From: Brachionus plicatilis
Lineage: Eukaryota > Rotifera > Eurotatoria > Ploima > Brachionidae
DNA: 31,108 bases
Assembly: GCA_010279815.1 (NCBI GenBank)
Contig: QEOQ01000088.1
Location: 18,455 to 49,562, forward strand
Direction of reading: 5' to 3'
Part shown: positions 1 to 9,767 of the stretch, one piece after another
Layout: the number at the start of each line of letters is the position of its first letter
Numbering within the stretch: position 1 is the stretch's first letter
Program-made: the position numbers and the translations under genes
The notes under the pieces: model-generated
Database searches by the model: none
Told to the model about the DNA's origin: nothing
What the model saw: only the letters and a program-made list of their open reading frames with translations

Positions 1-297
1 AATCTTTGGAGAACGGCCGTTCTAGACCGTGGTTAAGTAAAGTAAAAAATAGCAAGTGGTAAAAAGAAGATATTTAAGCTTAGAAAACAAAAACAAGTAA
101 ACAAGCGATTAGCTTAATTTCTCTTTTAAGCATTTCTTTGTAACTTATAGATGATAAATATAAAATCAAAGTGAAGCAAATAAAATTTTGCTTATTTGCT
201 GGTGACACCACATCCACAATGGGTAAGCCGAAAGTTTGGTGTCATATCCAACTTGTCGCTACACATTACCTTGTATAGCCTCTGAAAGGTTAACATT
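1..297. other. AT-rich window edge, no gene recognised
   Basis: No coding region is supported here. A 14 bp perfect palindrome (agaacggccgttct) lies at 10-23. A short inverted pair, tgacacca near 203-210 and tggtgtca near 237-244, could form a small hairpin. The stretch lies downstream of the minus-strand ORF at 298-699 and may belong to the same decayed element, but no end could be defined. Confidence 0.4.
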
Positions 298-699
298 TCA
301 AATATATTTAACATAAGTTCTATACTTTTTTTTACTAATATCCCTTGATGGTATGTCAGAGTAGATAATTATAAAGTCATTAAAAATACTCTCATCCTTA
401 TTCAAATAAACATAAACATTATCTTTTTCTCGAAACATTGATGATAAATAACTTATGCACTGTCCTAATTGATATTTACCAAATGTAATATCATTTTCAA
501 TATCTTTAAGATCTAATTTAGGAAAATCATTTATTTCAGAAATCTTAATTTTAATTAAGTGCTGAGACTTTAATTTAAGGTTATATTCATTTACAAACTT
601 AATTAAATCATTTGGTTTATTTAGTCGATTAAGCATTTTTCTTGTGGTCATAAGAGAACTTTCATGTAAGGTGTAAGGTATTATTCTTTTGAAATACAT
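298..699 (-). pseudogene. 133-residue ORF, possible transposase C-terminal remnant
   Basis: The frame opens at an ATG at 699 and stops at 298. Upstream, the open frame only continues because it runs into the hAT-type element at 729-1390, so that extension is not native. The translated product is Lys/Ile/Asn-rich with no signal peptide or membrane segment. Two segments, GKYQLGQCISYL and IPSRDISKKKYRTYV, are reminiscent of the GxYQ and SRH blocks in the C-terminal part of some animal transposase-like proteins. This is recognition from memory and weak. No catalytic domain is present, so it would be a fragment in any case. It could instead be a random open frame in AT-rich DNA. Confidence 0.35.
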
Positions 700-728
700 G
701 TTAGTTTTTTCGAATTTTCTTTTGAAGT

Positions 729-1390
729 TAGTGTTGGGCGGCGGCCAAGCCTGGCCGGTCCGAACGCGGCCAAAATAAGGCGGCCACTTTGGCGGCCAAA
801 AATTTGGACCGCGAAGTTGGCCGGCCAAAACATAGACGGGCGGCCAAATGTACGGCCAGCCCTAAAACGGACGGCCACTTTGGCGGTCAGACAAAATCAG
901 CGGTAAAAAATTTATGGGAAAAAGTTTTTGATGTTCTTTTAAGTTTTTAATTTAAAGAAACGAAAAATTTTCAAATATTACATAAAAATCTCTTAACCTT
1001 AATCTAGAAAAAAAATTCAAAAATTTAGATTTTTCAAGAAAAATTATTTTTTTTAAAATATTTGGCATTTTCTATTAAAAAAAAATTTTTGCCAATTTTC
1101 TTACTCTAAAGGAAATTTTTTTCGCTGATATGGTTTTATCGTCATCCGTCTTTGATTTGGCCGGCCAACTTCGCAGTCCAAATTTTTGGCCGCCGGCCTG
1201 GCCGCCAAAGTGGCCGTCCGTTTTAAGTTTGGCCGTACATTTGGCCGTCCGTCTATGTTTTGGCCGGCCAACTTCGCGGTCCAAATTTTTGGCCGCCGGC
1301 CTGGCCGCCAAAGTGGCCGTCCGCCTTTAAAACCGTCCGTCTAGGCGGTCTTGTTCGCATCAATGGCCGTTTGTACGGTTCCCAACACTA
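729..1390. mobile_element. Non-autonomous hAT-type element with GC-rich arms
   Basis: The element starts TAGTGTTGGG (729-738) and ends with its exact inverse CCCAACACTA (1381-1390). It is flanked by a perfect 8 bp direct repeat TTTGAAGT at 721-728 and 1391-1398. An 8 bp target duplication with ends of this form is the hallmark of hAT transposons. There is no transposase ORF, so it needs a helper in trans. Subterminal arms (about 729-900 and 1150-1370) are very GC-rich, built from GGCCGNCCG / GGCGGCC words, and are complementary to each other around an AT-rich core. A 66 bp unit occurs twice in the right arm, at 1157-1222 and 1260-1325, with a 103 bp period. The target duplication is perfect, suggesting recent insertion. 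Confidence 0.88.
1157..1325. repeat. Direct repeat, 103 bp period, in right arm of hAT element
   Basis: Two near-identical 66 bp blocks begin with TTGGCCGGCC at 1157 and 1260 and share GGCCGCCGGCCTGGCC and AAGTGGCCGTCCG. A reverse-complement relative occupies the left arm near 778-890. Repeated subterminal words of this sort are typical transposase-binding arrays in hAT elements. Confidence 0.75.
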
Positions 1391-1398
1391 TTTGAAGT

Positions 1399-1861
1399 GG
1401 ACATTATGGTTTTTTTAAATTTTTTTTATTTTAATTTTGTTTTGTTTATATTTTCAAAGAATATTAAAAAAAACTTAGAATTTCAACTTAAAAACAAAAA
1501 AATTCTATCCCAAAAAAATTCATAGATTCTCAAGACAAAGCTTTTTTCATTAAAAAAACATAAGATAGGATAAAAATTAAATCGGTTGAAAACTATCCAT
1601 TCCCCTAAAAAAAATGTGTAATTTTATGAAAAACATCTTTTCTTTATCGAAAAAATAAAATTTGACCACAAAAAACGGGGGCAGAATTAACATGATTGTG
1701 AGGTAAGGTTCTTTTCGAGCATTAAATTTTATTAAAAATTAAAAACTAGACTCGAAAATCTTTCACAACACTCACTCATGACATCAAAAACTATCCAAGC
1801 ATAAATCTGAATTATAAATGACCAAGAAAAATTTTTTAATTTTTGTTCTTTGGAGCCTAAA
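1399..1861. other. AT-rich spacer upstream of the GT31 gene
   Basis: Long A/T runs, no ORF with recognisable content and no clear TATA box. It presumably contains the promoter of the downstream gene, but no motif can be singled out. Confidence 0.4.
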
Positions 1862-2914
1862 ATGAATAAATTTAAAATAAAAATTTTCTCAATCATCACA
1901 TTAGTTCTTGTATCGGCAAAAATAAGCATTGATCTTTTAAATCAGCAATCAATATTTGATACACCCACAAGAATAGATAAAAATGTTGACTTTTCCGAAA
2001 GCTGCCATTTAAATAAGAACAAGAATAAGACCAGTTATCCGACCATATTTTGTCTAATAAAAACTCATCCAAATAATATAAAAATAAATAAATCACTGAA
2101 TGTCTATCGAATTTGGGGCCATAAATGCGACAATTACACTTTCACAACCCTTTTGCCAAAACATTTGCGGCCCAAAATGACCAACAGAACAATTGAAGTA
2201 TTCGAAAACATAAGAATGATTCAGCCCAAAGGATTGAAGACCGAAGACCATGACAACTTAACCCAAAAGCTTTACCAGTCAATCATTTATGTATACAATC
2301 AATTTCCGAGCTACCAATGGTACTACATTGTAGATGATGATGCATGTGTTAACTTAATGAACCTAAAGGCTTTTTTACAAGACAAATCACCCCAAAAACC
2401 AATTACATATGGCTACAATTTTAGGGTTATTGTCAAAGATGGATACCATTCTGGTGGTCCAGGCTTTGTGCTCAGCCAAACTGCATTCCAGTTAATAGCC
2501 AAAACACTAATCAATGATATCAAAAATTGTCCAGACACTGGTATAGACGATGTTGACATAAATAAATGCTTGAGAATTCACAAAGGCATGATTGGAAAAT
2601 CTATTGATGAACAAAAAAGAGAGAGATTTTTGGTGTTTGATATTATGACTCATTACAGTGGTAAATATCCCAAATGGATTGATACATATTCTGAAAATAG
2701 AGCCCGTGGTGGACTTGGCTGCTGTTCGGATCAGTTGATCGCGGTTCATAAAATGGGTCCGCGTGACTGCTTACGGCTTCAAGTTGCTTTTCAGCAAGCC
2801 AAGAATTTGGTCGATTCTTATAACTTTTTTACAGGATCTAATCAAGTTGTCACTTTCGAAAATGTCATCAAAAATTATATAGCTATCGGTGATATTAATC
2901 TATTGACTGAGTAA
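1862..2914 (+). CDS. C1GALT1-like beta-1,3-galactosyltransferase (GT31 family)
   Basis: Predicted 350-residue type II Golgi membrane glycosyltransferase, the kind that adds galactose from UDP-Gal to O-linked GalNAc (core 1). Residues ~8-20 are a hydrophobic anchor after a basic N-terminus. GT31 landmarks in order: YRIWGHKCD, the metal-binding D158-D159-D160 in YYIVDDDACV, SGGPGF at 197-202 (like SGGAGY of T-synthase), DDVD at 229-232, and GLGCCSDQLIAVHKMGP, which parallels the CCSD...FHY block of T-synthases. The start is the ATG at 1862; an upstream in-frame TTG is not expected in an animal gene. The gene is intronless in its coding part, and AATAAA at 2975-2980 is a good polyadenylation signal. 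The exact acceptor is uncertain because GT31 also includes Fringe and other transferases. Confidence 0.85.
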   Translation: MNKFKIKIFSIITLVLVSAKISIDLLNQQSIFDTPTRIDKNVDFSESCHLNKNKNKTSYPTIFCLIKTHPNNIKINKSLNVYRIWGHKCDNYTFTTLLPKHLRPKMTNRTIEVFENIRMIQPKGLKTEDHDNLTQKLYQSIIYVYNQFPSYQWYYIVDDDACVNLMNLKAFLQDKSPQKPITYGYNFRVIVKDGYHSGGPGFVLSQTAFQLIAKTLINDIKNCPDTGIDDVDINKCLRIHKGMIGKSIDEQKRERFLVFDIMTHYSGKYPKWIDTYSENRARGGLGCCSDQLIAVHKMGPRDCLRLQVAFQQAKNLVDSYNFFTGSNQVVTFENVIKNYIAIGDINLLTE

Positions 2915-3867
2915 TGATCATAATTATTTAAATTGAAAATTTTTTATTAGTTTTATTCCTAAATCTAATTTTCAAATAAATTATCTAAAATTTTTTCTAA
3001 TTTTGGATTTTGTCAGTAACTCAATATCTAATAAAATAAAATTTTCAACTCTTTTAAAGATTTTTAATTTTTTGTCACTTCAAATTCCAAAAAATTTAAT
3101 CAATTTGATAAAAAAAAATTTTATTTTAAATTTAGATTTTAGGGAGATTAAAAAAAACAAAAATGGATGCAATTTTTTTAATATTCAACAAATAAAATAA
3201 AAAATATTTACAAAATTAATTTTATTTTTTTTTAAATCTTGGATTCAAATATAATACAGTATTGATTTGACATGATATTTTTAGTTATTTTAAACGAAAA
3301 TAACGTAAACTCACGTAAAAAAGTAGTAATTTATGTAATTTTAGAGCTATTGACAATAGATGTAGTTACATTCTTTTTATACTTTTTGTACTTTTTTTTT
3401 TAAGTCAAAGTCAAAGTTAATTTTTTTGTTCTTTTTCCTTTTTTTTCTTCTATTTAAGGAACAAATTAAAATAAGTTAATTGAGTTAAGATGCGAATAAA
3501 TTTGAGGTAACGAGAGAATGGAATGGAGAGGTGAAAAGAAATTATTGAGTTTGTTCTAAGAGCGTTTCTTTTAATTTACTCAATAACTATAATATCAATT
3601 TAATTTATATTACCCTTTAAATTGTACGCTTTTTAATAAAAAATTTCAAAAATTAATCAAATTAAATTCGCACTCTTTTTAATTATTTAACTAATAAGCA
3701 ATAGATTAATTTTAAATAATTCGACAATAAAGCACAGAAACTCATCCCAACCTCGTATACAAATCTTATAACATGGCGAAGATTTTTACTCCAATACAAC
3801 CATTAAAAAACTGAAAAATATTTTTTAAATATAGTTGTGAATTAAATTATGTAAATTTTGTTTTTTA
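2915..3867. other. AT-rich intergenic region, no gene seen
   Basis: After the polyadenylation signal of the GT31 gene the sequence is A/T homopolymer-rich. A 65-codon open frame at 3003-3200 has no start context or family likeness. Two ACGTAA words (3304-3320) resemble the repeats inside the element at 3868-4370. Confidence 0.45.
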
Positions 3868-4370
3868 CAGTGCTGCTATGATACATAGTTCTGAGTCAAA
3901 ATTACGTCATTTTAGGTTAATATACGTAAAATTAATTTTTTAAAATTACGTAAATCTACCAATTTTTACGTCAAAAATGATAAAACCAAAAAATGCCACA
4001 AAAAGATCATTTTACGATTTTTTAATGAATTTTCCAAAAAAAAAACGAAAAAAAATTATTCTTACCTTTCAAAGTATCAAAATATAAATAACCAAATTTT
4101 ACGTAAATTTTCGTAAAGACTATTTTTGATTTAAAAAATCATAAAGAAAAATAAAAAAACAAAAAAAAAAAGGAAAAGTTTTTTTATTTCTTTTATTTCA
4201 ATTTATTACTAAATTAATTGTCTGAATTAAAATTGACATCATAAATAGTTGCATCAATTGACTCTGTTTAGCTGCACAATTCTTTTAAAAATTCTAATTC
4301 TATTCTAATTTTTGGTTTTACCATTTTTTTACGTAATTTTACCTCAGAACCATGTACTGTAGCAACACTG
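3868..4370. mobile_element. 503 bp TIR element (MITE-like), TTACGT-rich
   Basis: Left end CAGTGCTGCTATGATACATA at 3868 and the reverse complement of the right end CAGTGTTGCTACAGTACATG ending at 4370 match at about 33 of 40 positions, continuing through TTCTGAG and AAAATTACGT. The interior carries at least six TTACGT/ACGTAA words, which look like subterminal binding repeats. There is no coding capacity. Flanks share only TTTA on each side, so the target duplication and superfamily are unresolved. Confidence 0.68.
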
Positions 4371-4944
4371 TTTATTTTATTTGAAAATATATATTCATAA
4401 TAAAAATTCATAATCATAGTTATTTCTTTAAGATATTTTTTAAATACCAGATTTCAACTGTAAAAATCACATTCGAGCATGTGTTTTTGGAGTAAAAAAA
4501 TGCTTCAACTTTAACTAAAGCATTAAATGAAAAATTTAGAATTTAAAATTAAGTCATCTTTTTTCAATAATCATAATATGGACTTGTTTTTAAAAAATCT
4601 TTTAATTAGGAAATTTTCCTAATTATTTAGACTTAAAAAAGTGCAAAATCACTAAGTTCTTTTAATGCTCTAAATTTAAAATTTAAAAATTACAACAATT
4701 ACAAAATTTGATACACTTTTTGATTATTATTGTCAAAGATTAAAAAAAAATTTAATTGTATCTTAATTTCAAAAAATCCAATTTTTCCCAATTAATTGCC
4801 CTCCTTGTTGATTTAGCGAAAAAATTTTCATCTGGCGCTCAAAATAAATAGTTAATGCAACCAGCTTTAAATAAAAATCTAAATTTAAAATCTAATAATA
4901 AATTTCTCAAATTTTTCTAGCATTTTTGTCCGTGATTTAAAAAA
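4371..4944. other. AT-rich spacer with one tight hairpin
   Basis: No gene is visible. A perfect 11 bp inverted repeat with a 1-nt centre lies at 4603-4625 (taattaggaaa / tttcctaatta). A possible 3' splice site ttttctag ends at 4920, 24 bases before the next ATG. Confidence 0.4.
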
Positions 4945-5478
4945 ATGAAATTTTCCCACATTTTAACAGAGCCAGATACAAATTATTTAAAATTAATCTC
5001 AAGTCTAAATGATATTTCTAGTAACTACAAAAAATTCAATCACCATTCAATCAAAGACTTTGGCTCTAAAAGAAAAATAGATGATAAACTAATTGAGCAA
5101 CGAAGAATAGCTAAAGAAAAATTAAAGATCAGTGATAGAAATTTTAATTTACTTTTCAACAAAATTAATTTAAATTACTATCCGAAAGAAGAGGATGAAG
5201 AATGTGGCCAAGATGAGTTGCGAAAAATCAAGGAAATCGAATCAACTTATTCAGCATTGCCAATAATAGGAACGCGATCAAGACGCGTGTCAACAAGTTT
5301 TGTTCATTTGATTTCCGAGGTTTTGTATCATGATGACTTTATTGAACAATTACTCATCGAAATCAATGGAGACAATAGTGAACCGGAATCTGAAAATGAA
5401 GATGCAACAAGTTCTGATGGAATTGGCTCATCTGATATCCAAAATTTTGCCAAAAGAACAAAAAGAACAAAAGAATAA
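4945..5478 (+). CDS. Hypothetical 177-residue charged protein
   Basis: The frame starts at ATG 4945 and ends TAA 5478; AATAAA follows at 5549-5554. The base composition is less A/T-homopolymeric than the flanks, which supports a real exon. No signal peptide or membrane segment is present. The N-terminal half is polar and Lys/Asn-rich. An acidic stretch EEDEECGQDE is near residue 82. The segment RSRRVSTSFVHLISEVLYHDDFIEQLL could form amphipathic helices. The C-terminus is a Glu/Ser-rich tail followed by KRTKRTKE, possibly a nuclear localisation signal. The family is not recognised. A pyrimidine-rich AG just upstream suggests either a 5' intron or a trans-splice acceptor, so further upstream exons are possible. 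Confidence 0.55.
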   Translation: MKFSHILTEPDTNYLKLISSLNDISSNYKKFNHHSIKDFGSKRKIDDKLIEQRRIAKEKLKISDRNFNLLFNKINLNYYPKEEDEECGQDELRKIKEIESTYSALPIIGTRSRRVSTSFVHLISEVLYHDDFIEQLLIEINGDNSEPESENEDATSSDGIGSSDIQNFAKRTKRTKE

Positions 5479-7670
5479 TCATTGTAAAATATATTCTATT
5501 TTATTAATTTTGAAAGTGTAAAATAATTTTAGTTTTTATAATAATGTTAATAAAAAAAGGACGATTAAAATCGATACCACAAAATCAGATTAAAATATCC
5601 CAAATTTTTTTATTTTTTCCTCCAAATTTTGAATAATATAAATGGAAATTCAATATTTTTTAGCTGGTTGAAAGTTTTTATTAAAAAAATAAAAACCATT
5701 TTAAGACAAAGGATCCACATTTTTATATTTGGCACTCTTTAATTGATGTAAAAATTATGAAATTAAAATAAAATTAAAAAAATTAATTTAATGCTGTAAT
5801 TGCTACCTTACCATTTCCTCTTATTTTTCATGACCTATCAATGCTTGAACTTGTTAAATTTTTCTTTTTTAAATTTTATAAATTAATTTATTTTATTTTT
5901 ATTTTAGCTGAAATAGCATTAACTCGAAACAGATAAAAAATGAATATTAAGAAAAAGCTTTTAAAATGTCTAGTTCTGTAAATATTTGAAAAAATTAGTG
6001 TTTTGTATGATGCCATTTTAGTTAATTTAGTGCTAATTGAAGAACAAAAATATTTTTTTATTATTTTTATTATAAAATTAAGAACTTTGTTTTAAATCAG
6101 TAACCATTTTTTAATAAAAAAGTTCAATAATTTAAAAACATTAAATTTGTTTTTAAATTAGTGTTAATTAATTTTTTAATGTATTGTCTTAAAAATTTGG
6201 GAATTTTATTTAATATTTAGTGGGAAAAATAAAAAATTTGCGACATTTTAATCAAATTTTGTGGTACTCGAACTGAATTTCTCATCAAAAAAATCAAAAA
6301 AAAATAATTGAAATATTTAGCTATAAAATTTTTTGCTAAAATGTAAATTGGCCAAAATATCGCTTTTTGAGCAATTCTAAAAGAAAAAAGAATTGATGGT
6401 TTGCTGGAAAAAAATTTACCTAGATTCAATTTTTTTACATTAAAGATTAAAAAAGGTGTCGTGTTGATCAAATAGAAATCATAAATACTTTTAAATTAAG
6501 ATAAATTCACTAATGTTTTATCTTATATTTATTTTACTAAATTGATTTTGTTTAAATAAATTTCCCTGAAAAGAAATTGAAGTGGAATATTTGTTTTGAA
6601 AACCAAGATTATTCAAAAAGAAACTAGAAAAAATTTTTGTTTCAATGGGAAATTTTGGGGCAAAGCTAAATGGAGACAAAATAGTGTATATATTTAACAA
6701 CCATCGCCAGATTAATAATAAAAATTTTAGTATTAATCGAATTGAAAATAAATTTATTAAAAATTGCATTAAATTATTAATCTATGCCATAAACTTAATA
6801 AAAATTTATCTAACTATATTTTTTACCCACTATTTATTTTTATTAATAGCAAATTTAATTAAATTACCGAATTTATTTTTTATGTCCCATTAATCAATTA
6901 TATTTACCATAAATTTAATTAAAAGAAGCTAGAAAAATTTCAAATAAATTTAATTGTTTTAAGTAAATGTTTATTTAAATGACGTTTATTTTTTAAAAAT
7001 GACATAACTGACGAATGATCTTGTTTTAATTGACATTAATATACATTAATTGACAAAATATCATTTAGTCAAATAAAAATGATATTAAAATATGTCTTTT
7101 TGCTTAATTAAATTTATGAAGTTAAAAATTGATTAAAAAATAATTACAGCAAAAATTATGAATACTTTTTGAATAGCTAGTTAAAAGCTACTTATTCATT
7201 AAAAGCTTATAATAAAGTTTTTGGGAATTTTTTCGATGCAATTTTTAAAACATGTCTTGTATTCGTTTCAAGAAAAATATTTAAAATATTCATGGAGATG
7301 ATTTAATTAATTTTGGACAAAAAACTTCTTTTTCACTAAGAAAAAAGTAATTGGTAAATCAGTATAAAATTAAAAATTCTCTGTTATTTAAATTAAAAGG
7401 CTTACAACTAATTTTTTTCTAATTTTTTTCCTGAATTTTCTAAATTGAGAAAATCGTCAGTTAAATATTTAAAATTACTAAGAATATTAGAAAAAAATCC
7501 ATTTTAGAGAAAAGTCTATTAAAAAAAAACCTTTTTTTAATTAAGCTCCTCTCGCTTCTAGAATTTTCAAATTCTTTTTACTTTTTAAATCAGAATTCAA
7601 AAAAATAACGAAAAATTACTTCCACTAAACGAATTTTAAAAACTATAAAAATCTTAAAAAAAATTTTTTT
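5479..7670. other. 2.2 kb AT-rich intergenic region
   Basis: No convincing gene is present. Short open frames at 6217-6471 (minus), 6518-6769 (minus) and 6645-6893 (plus) are Ile/Asn/Lys/Phe-rich, overlap each other and look random. Around 6980-7080 the words TGACA and AATTGAC recur in both orientations without a definable element. Confidence 0.5.
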
Positions 7671-7673
7671 TAG
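7650..7673 (+). promoter_or_regulatory. Candidate 3' splice or trans-splice acceptor
   Basis: A T-rich tract ending in ttttttttag finishes at 7673, 14 bases before the ATG of the METTL24-like gene. It has the form of an animal 3' splice site. It could close an intron in the 5' UTR or accept a spliced leader; no matching donor was identified. Confidence 0.4.
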
Positions 7674-7687
7674 GAGAATAAAAAACA

Positions 7688-8638
7688 ATGCATAGTTTAC
7701 GACTTATTTTAATATTTTCATTTATTTTATTAATAATGGTAGTCTATATACACAAAGACAGTAAATCCCAACTAAAAGAATTTTTTCAAACGAGATTGAA
7801 AAGCGAAAATCAAATAAACTCGGATCTTTTCTTGAACCAGATCAGAGCAAGAGATTTCATGTTTTACAAGTGTAAAAACATTAAGAGAATAGGAGGACAT
7901 TTGAATTTTGTAAATAATGCACCGGACAAATTGTGGCGCATTGATGGTGCATGGTACATTTGTCTTGACAGCAAAGCAGAGCCCCAAAAGTCTAACTGTA
8001 ATGTTTTGTCACTTGGTATCAACCATGACTACACATTTGACAATGAAATGCACAATTCGTTTGGATGCAATGTTTTCTCATTTGATCCGTTTGTTGAAGC
8101 TGAAAAATTCAGGAAAATAAGACAAAGTAGTCCAAGCCTAAACAATTCACCAGTTCTCCAAGTTGATGACAAATGGAAATTTTACAGAGTTGGAATAGTA
8201 GGCAAAGTCAACGAGAAAAAAAGCTTGTCTAGTTTGAAAATAAAAGATTTAATTAGTTTAGATAGCATTTTAGATCTGACCGGTTTGAGGGACAGAGTGA
8301 TCGATGTGTTCAAGATGGATATAGAAGGACCTGAAAAAGAAGTATTCAACAATTTAGATATGAACTATGCCTGCAAATATGTTAAAAATTTAGTTTTCGA
8401 AACTCATAAAAATTCAAAATTTGCCGATTTGGTCAAGTTGGAAAAGTGTTTTCGCCTTTTTTGGAGAAGCACTCGCTTTTTTGCCGGCGACTCAAGCGGT
8501 CCCACAGGTCACATAACAGAATTTCAAAATCCCAATGGATGGAAGTTGGATATTAAAAAATTTGGCAACGAACTAAATTTGGCCGAATTTATGTTTACCT
8601 CGGGAGAACTCTATTTCGTTAATATTAATTTTATTTAA
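7688..8638 (+). CDS. METTL24-like, FkbM-type methyltransferase-domain protein
   Basis: 316-residue predicted type II membrane protein. Residues ~5-21 are strongly hydrophobic, followed by a stem and a lumenal or extracellular domain. The domain resembles the METTL24 / Methyltransf_22 group: CKNIKRIGG, D86-GAW with YICLDS, then NCNVLSLGI with F132-DPF (SAM-binding motif I region), and MDIEG at 210-214 followed by PEKEVF, which matches the (K)xDxEG motif of FkbM-like enzymes. It ends with GHITEFQNPNGW. The start is the first ATG after a T-rich AG acceptor. Length is close to the family norm. AATAAA occurs immediately after the stop (8639-8644) and again at 8730-8735. Substrate is unknown; methyltransferase activity is inferred from family only. 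Confidence 0.82.
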   Translation: MHSLRLILIFSFILLIMVVYIHKDSKSQLKEFFQTRLKSENQINSDLFLNQIRARDFMFYKCKNIKRIGGHLNFVNNAPDKLWRIDGAWYICLDSKAEPQKSNCNVLSLGINHDYTFDNEMHNSFGCNVFSFDPFVEAEKFRKIRQSSPSLNNSPVLQVDDKWKFYRVGIVGKVNEKKSLSSLKIKDLISLDSILDLTGLRDRVIDVFKMDIEGPEKEVFNNLDMNYACKYVKNLVFETHKNSKFADLVKLEKCFRLFWRSTRFFAGDSSGPTGHITEFQNPNGWKLDIKKFGNELNLAEFMFTSGELYFVNINFI

Positions 8639-8942
8639 AATAAAATGCCATTAAAACTTTTAAAAAAATGTTTTTTATTAAATTGTAGAAATATCTTGAT
8701 TTTTGAAGAATATATTTTTTTTAAAACAAAATAAAAAGATATTAAATTATTTTTTTTCAGACTAAAAAATAGGAAAAAAAATATATCAATTTAGAATACA
8801 ATATAAAAGAGAATAAAAATTGACAAATTGAAAAATTAATGACATGTTTTGAATAGTTCACGTAAGAAAGAAGAAATAGAAAGGTAAAAATTTGAGTAAG
8901 AATTTATCGCACAATATTAATGTTTGAATTGCACAATAAAAA

Positions 8943-9275
8943 GGCAAAATGTAATTTATTGTACATTTTTATATTTTTACATTTTTACTTTTTTGAGAGA
9001 AGAAAAAAAAATCTCAAAATAAAAAAATCTAAAAAAATTTTCATTCAAGAAAAGTAATAATAAATTCGCAATTACTTAAAAAGTAGTTTAAGGAAAATTT
9101 AAATGTAAAAACCAAGGATAATTTTTTGAAAATCCCTTTTAATTAATTGCGAATTTATTATTACTTTTACTGAATGAAAATTTTTTTAAATTTTTTTGAT
9201 TTTGAGATTTTTTTTCTTCTCTCAAAAAAATAAAAATGTAAAAATATAAAAATGTACAATAAATTACATTTTGCC
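8943..9275. repeat. Long inverted repeat, ~131 bp arms, 70 bp spacer
   Basis: The left arm (8943-9074) begins ggcaaaatgtaatttattg, and the right arm (9145-9275) is its reverse complement with only a handful of differences, giving roughly 93-95% arm identity. Both arms include ttgagagaagaaaaaaa and taataataaattcgcaatta. Transcribed RNA would fold into a very long hairpin. The motif tgcacaatatta occurs just outside both arms. It is probably a foldback or MITE-like element; no clear target duplication was found. Confidence 0.85.
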
Positions 9276-9372
9276 CAATAAAAATATGAATTATGTAAAT
9301 AGAAAAATTAATATCACAACTCAATTGCACAATATTAAATGAACAACATTTTTTATTATTTATACAATAATT

Positions 9373-9767
9373 TTGATTAATTGTACAATTTCAAATGGCA
9401 ACCCAATCCGGCAAATTTATCAAACCCCACCTGGCTATTCCAGTGCCAATAGTATATTAAAGAGCTTTAATTCAACAATCAAAGGAAGCTTTACATTGCG
9501 TAAAAAATATAGTGTATTTAAGTTACTTGAAATTGTTCAAGATCAATGTTTGTTTTACTCACATCCAGAAAAGGTGTTTAACAATAACCCAAAAGTAACA
9601 AAAGAGATTTCGAATGAAGCTAATAAATTTGAAGAAAAACAGTAACCAGTTACCTAATTAATTTTCTTGAGCTCGATTTGGGCTACTATAATGGTGTAAC
9701 TAAATTTGTTTATTTGAAAAAAACAGGTAGACCAAAAAATGCCACGTCAGCTTTAAATAAAGATTAA
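9373..9767 (+). pseudogene. MULE-type transposase C-terminal remnant
   Basis: An open frame from about 9373 to 9645 contains GYSSANSILKSFNSTIKGSF and TLRKKYSVFKLL, resembling the NNxLExxNxxIKxxxTxRxRLPLxxF region that follows the DDE core in MULE-like transposases. After a stop and frame loss, a second in-frame piece, GYYNGVTKFVYLKK followed by TGRPKNATSALNKD, ends at 9767. It matches the GRPKKA-type tail common in these transposases. No start codon, DDE core or zinc-binding N-terminus is present, so this is a dead fragment. It lies just right of the long inverted repeat at 8943-9275, whose arm could be a terminal repeat of the same element. Confidence 0.55.

Noticed and set aside
1130..1330. 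Open frames inside the GC-rich element at 729-1390, both strands
   Set aside because: They consist of repeated Trp/Pro/Ala-rich translations of GGCC words and lack any domain; a by-product of stop-poor GC-rich repeats.
1850..1861. Upstream TTG start for the GT31 gene
   Set aside because: Animal genes use ATG; the ATG at 1862 gives a standard type II membrane N-terminus.
2975..3200. Small 65-codon frame after the GT31 gene
   Set aside because: No ATG in good context; it overlaps the polyadenylation region and has random composition.
6217..6893. Three overlapping small frames on both strands
   Set aside because: Ile/Phe/Asn/Lys-rich, as expected by chance in AT-rich DNA, with mutual overlap and no motifs.
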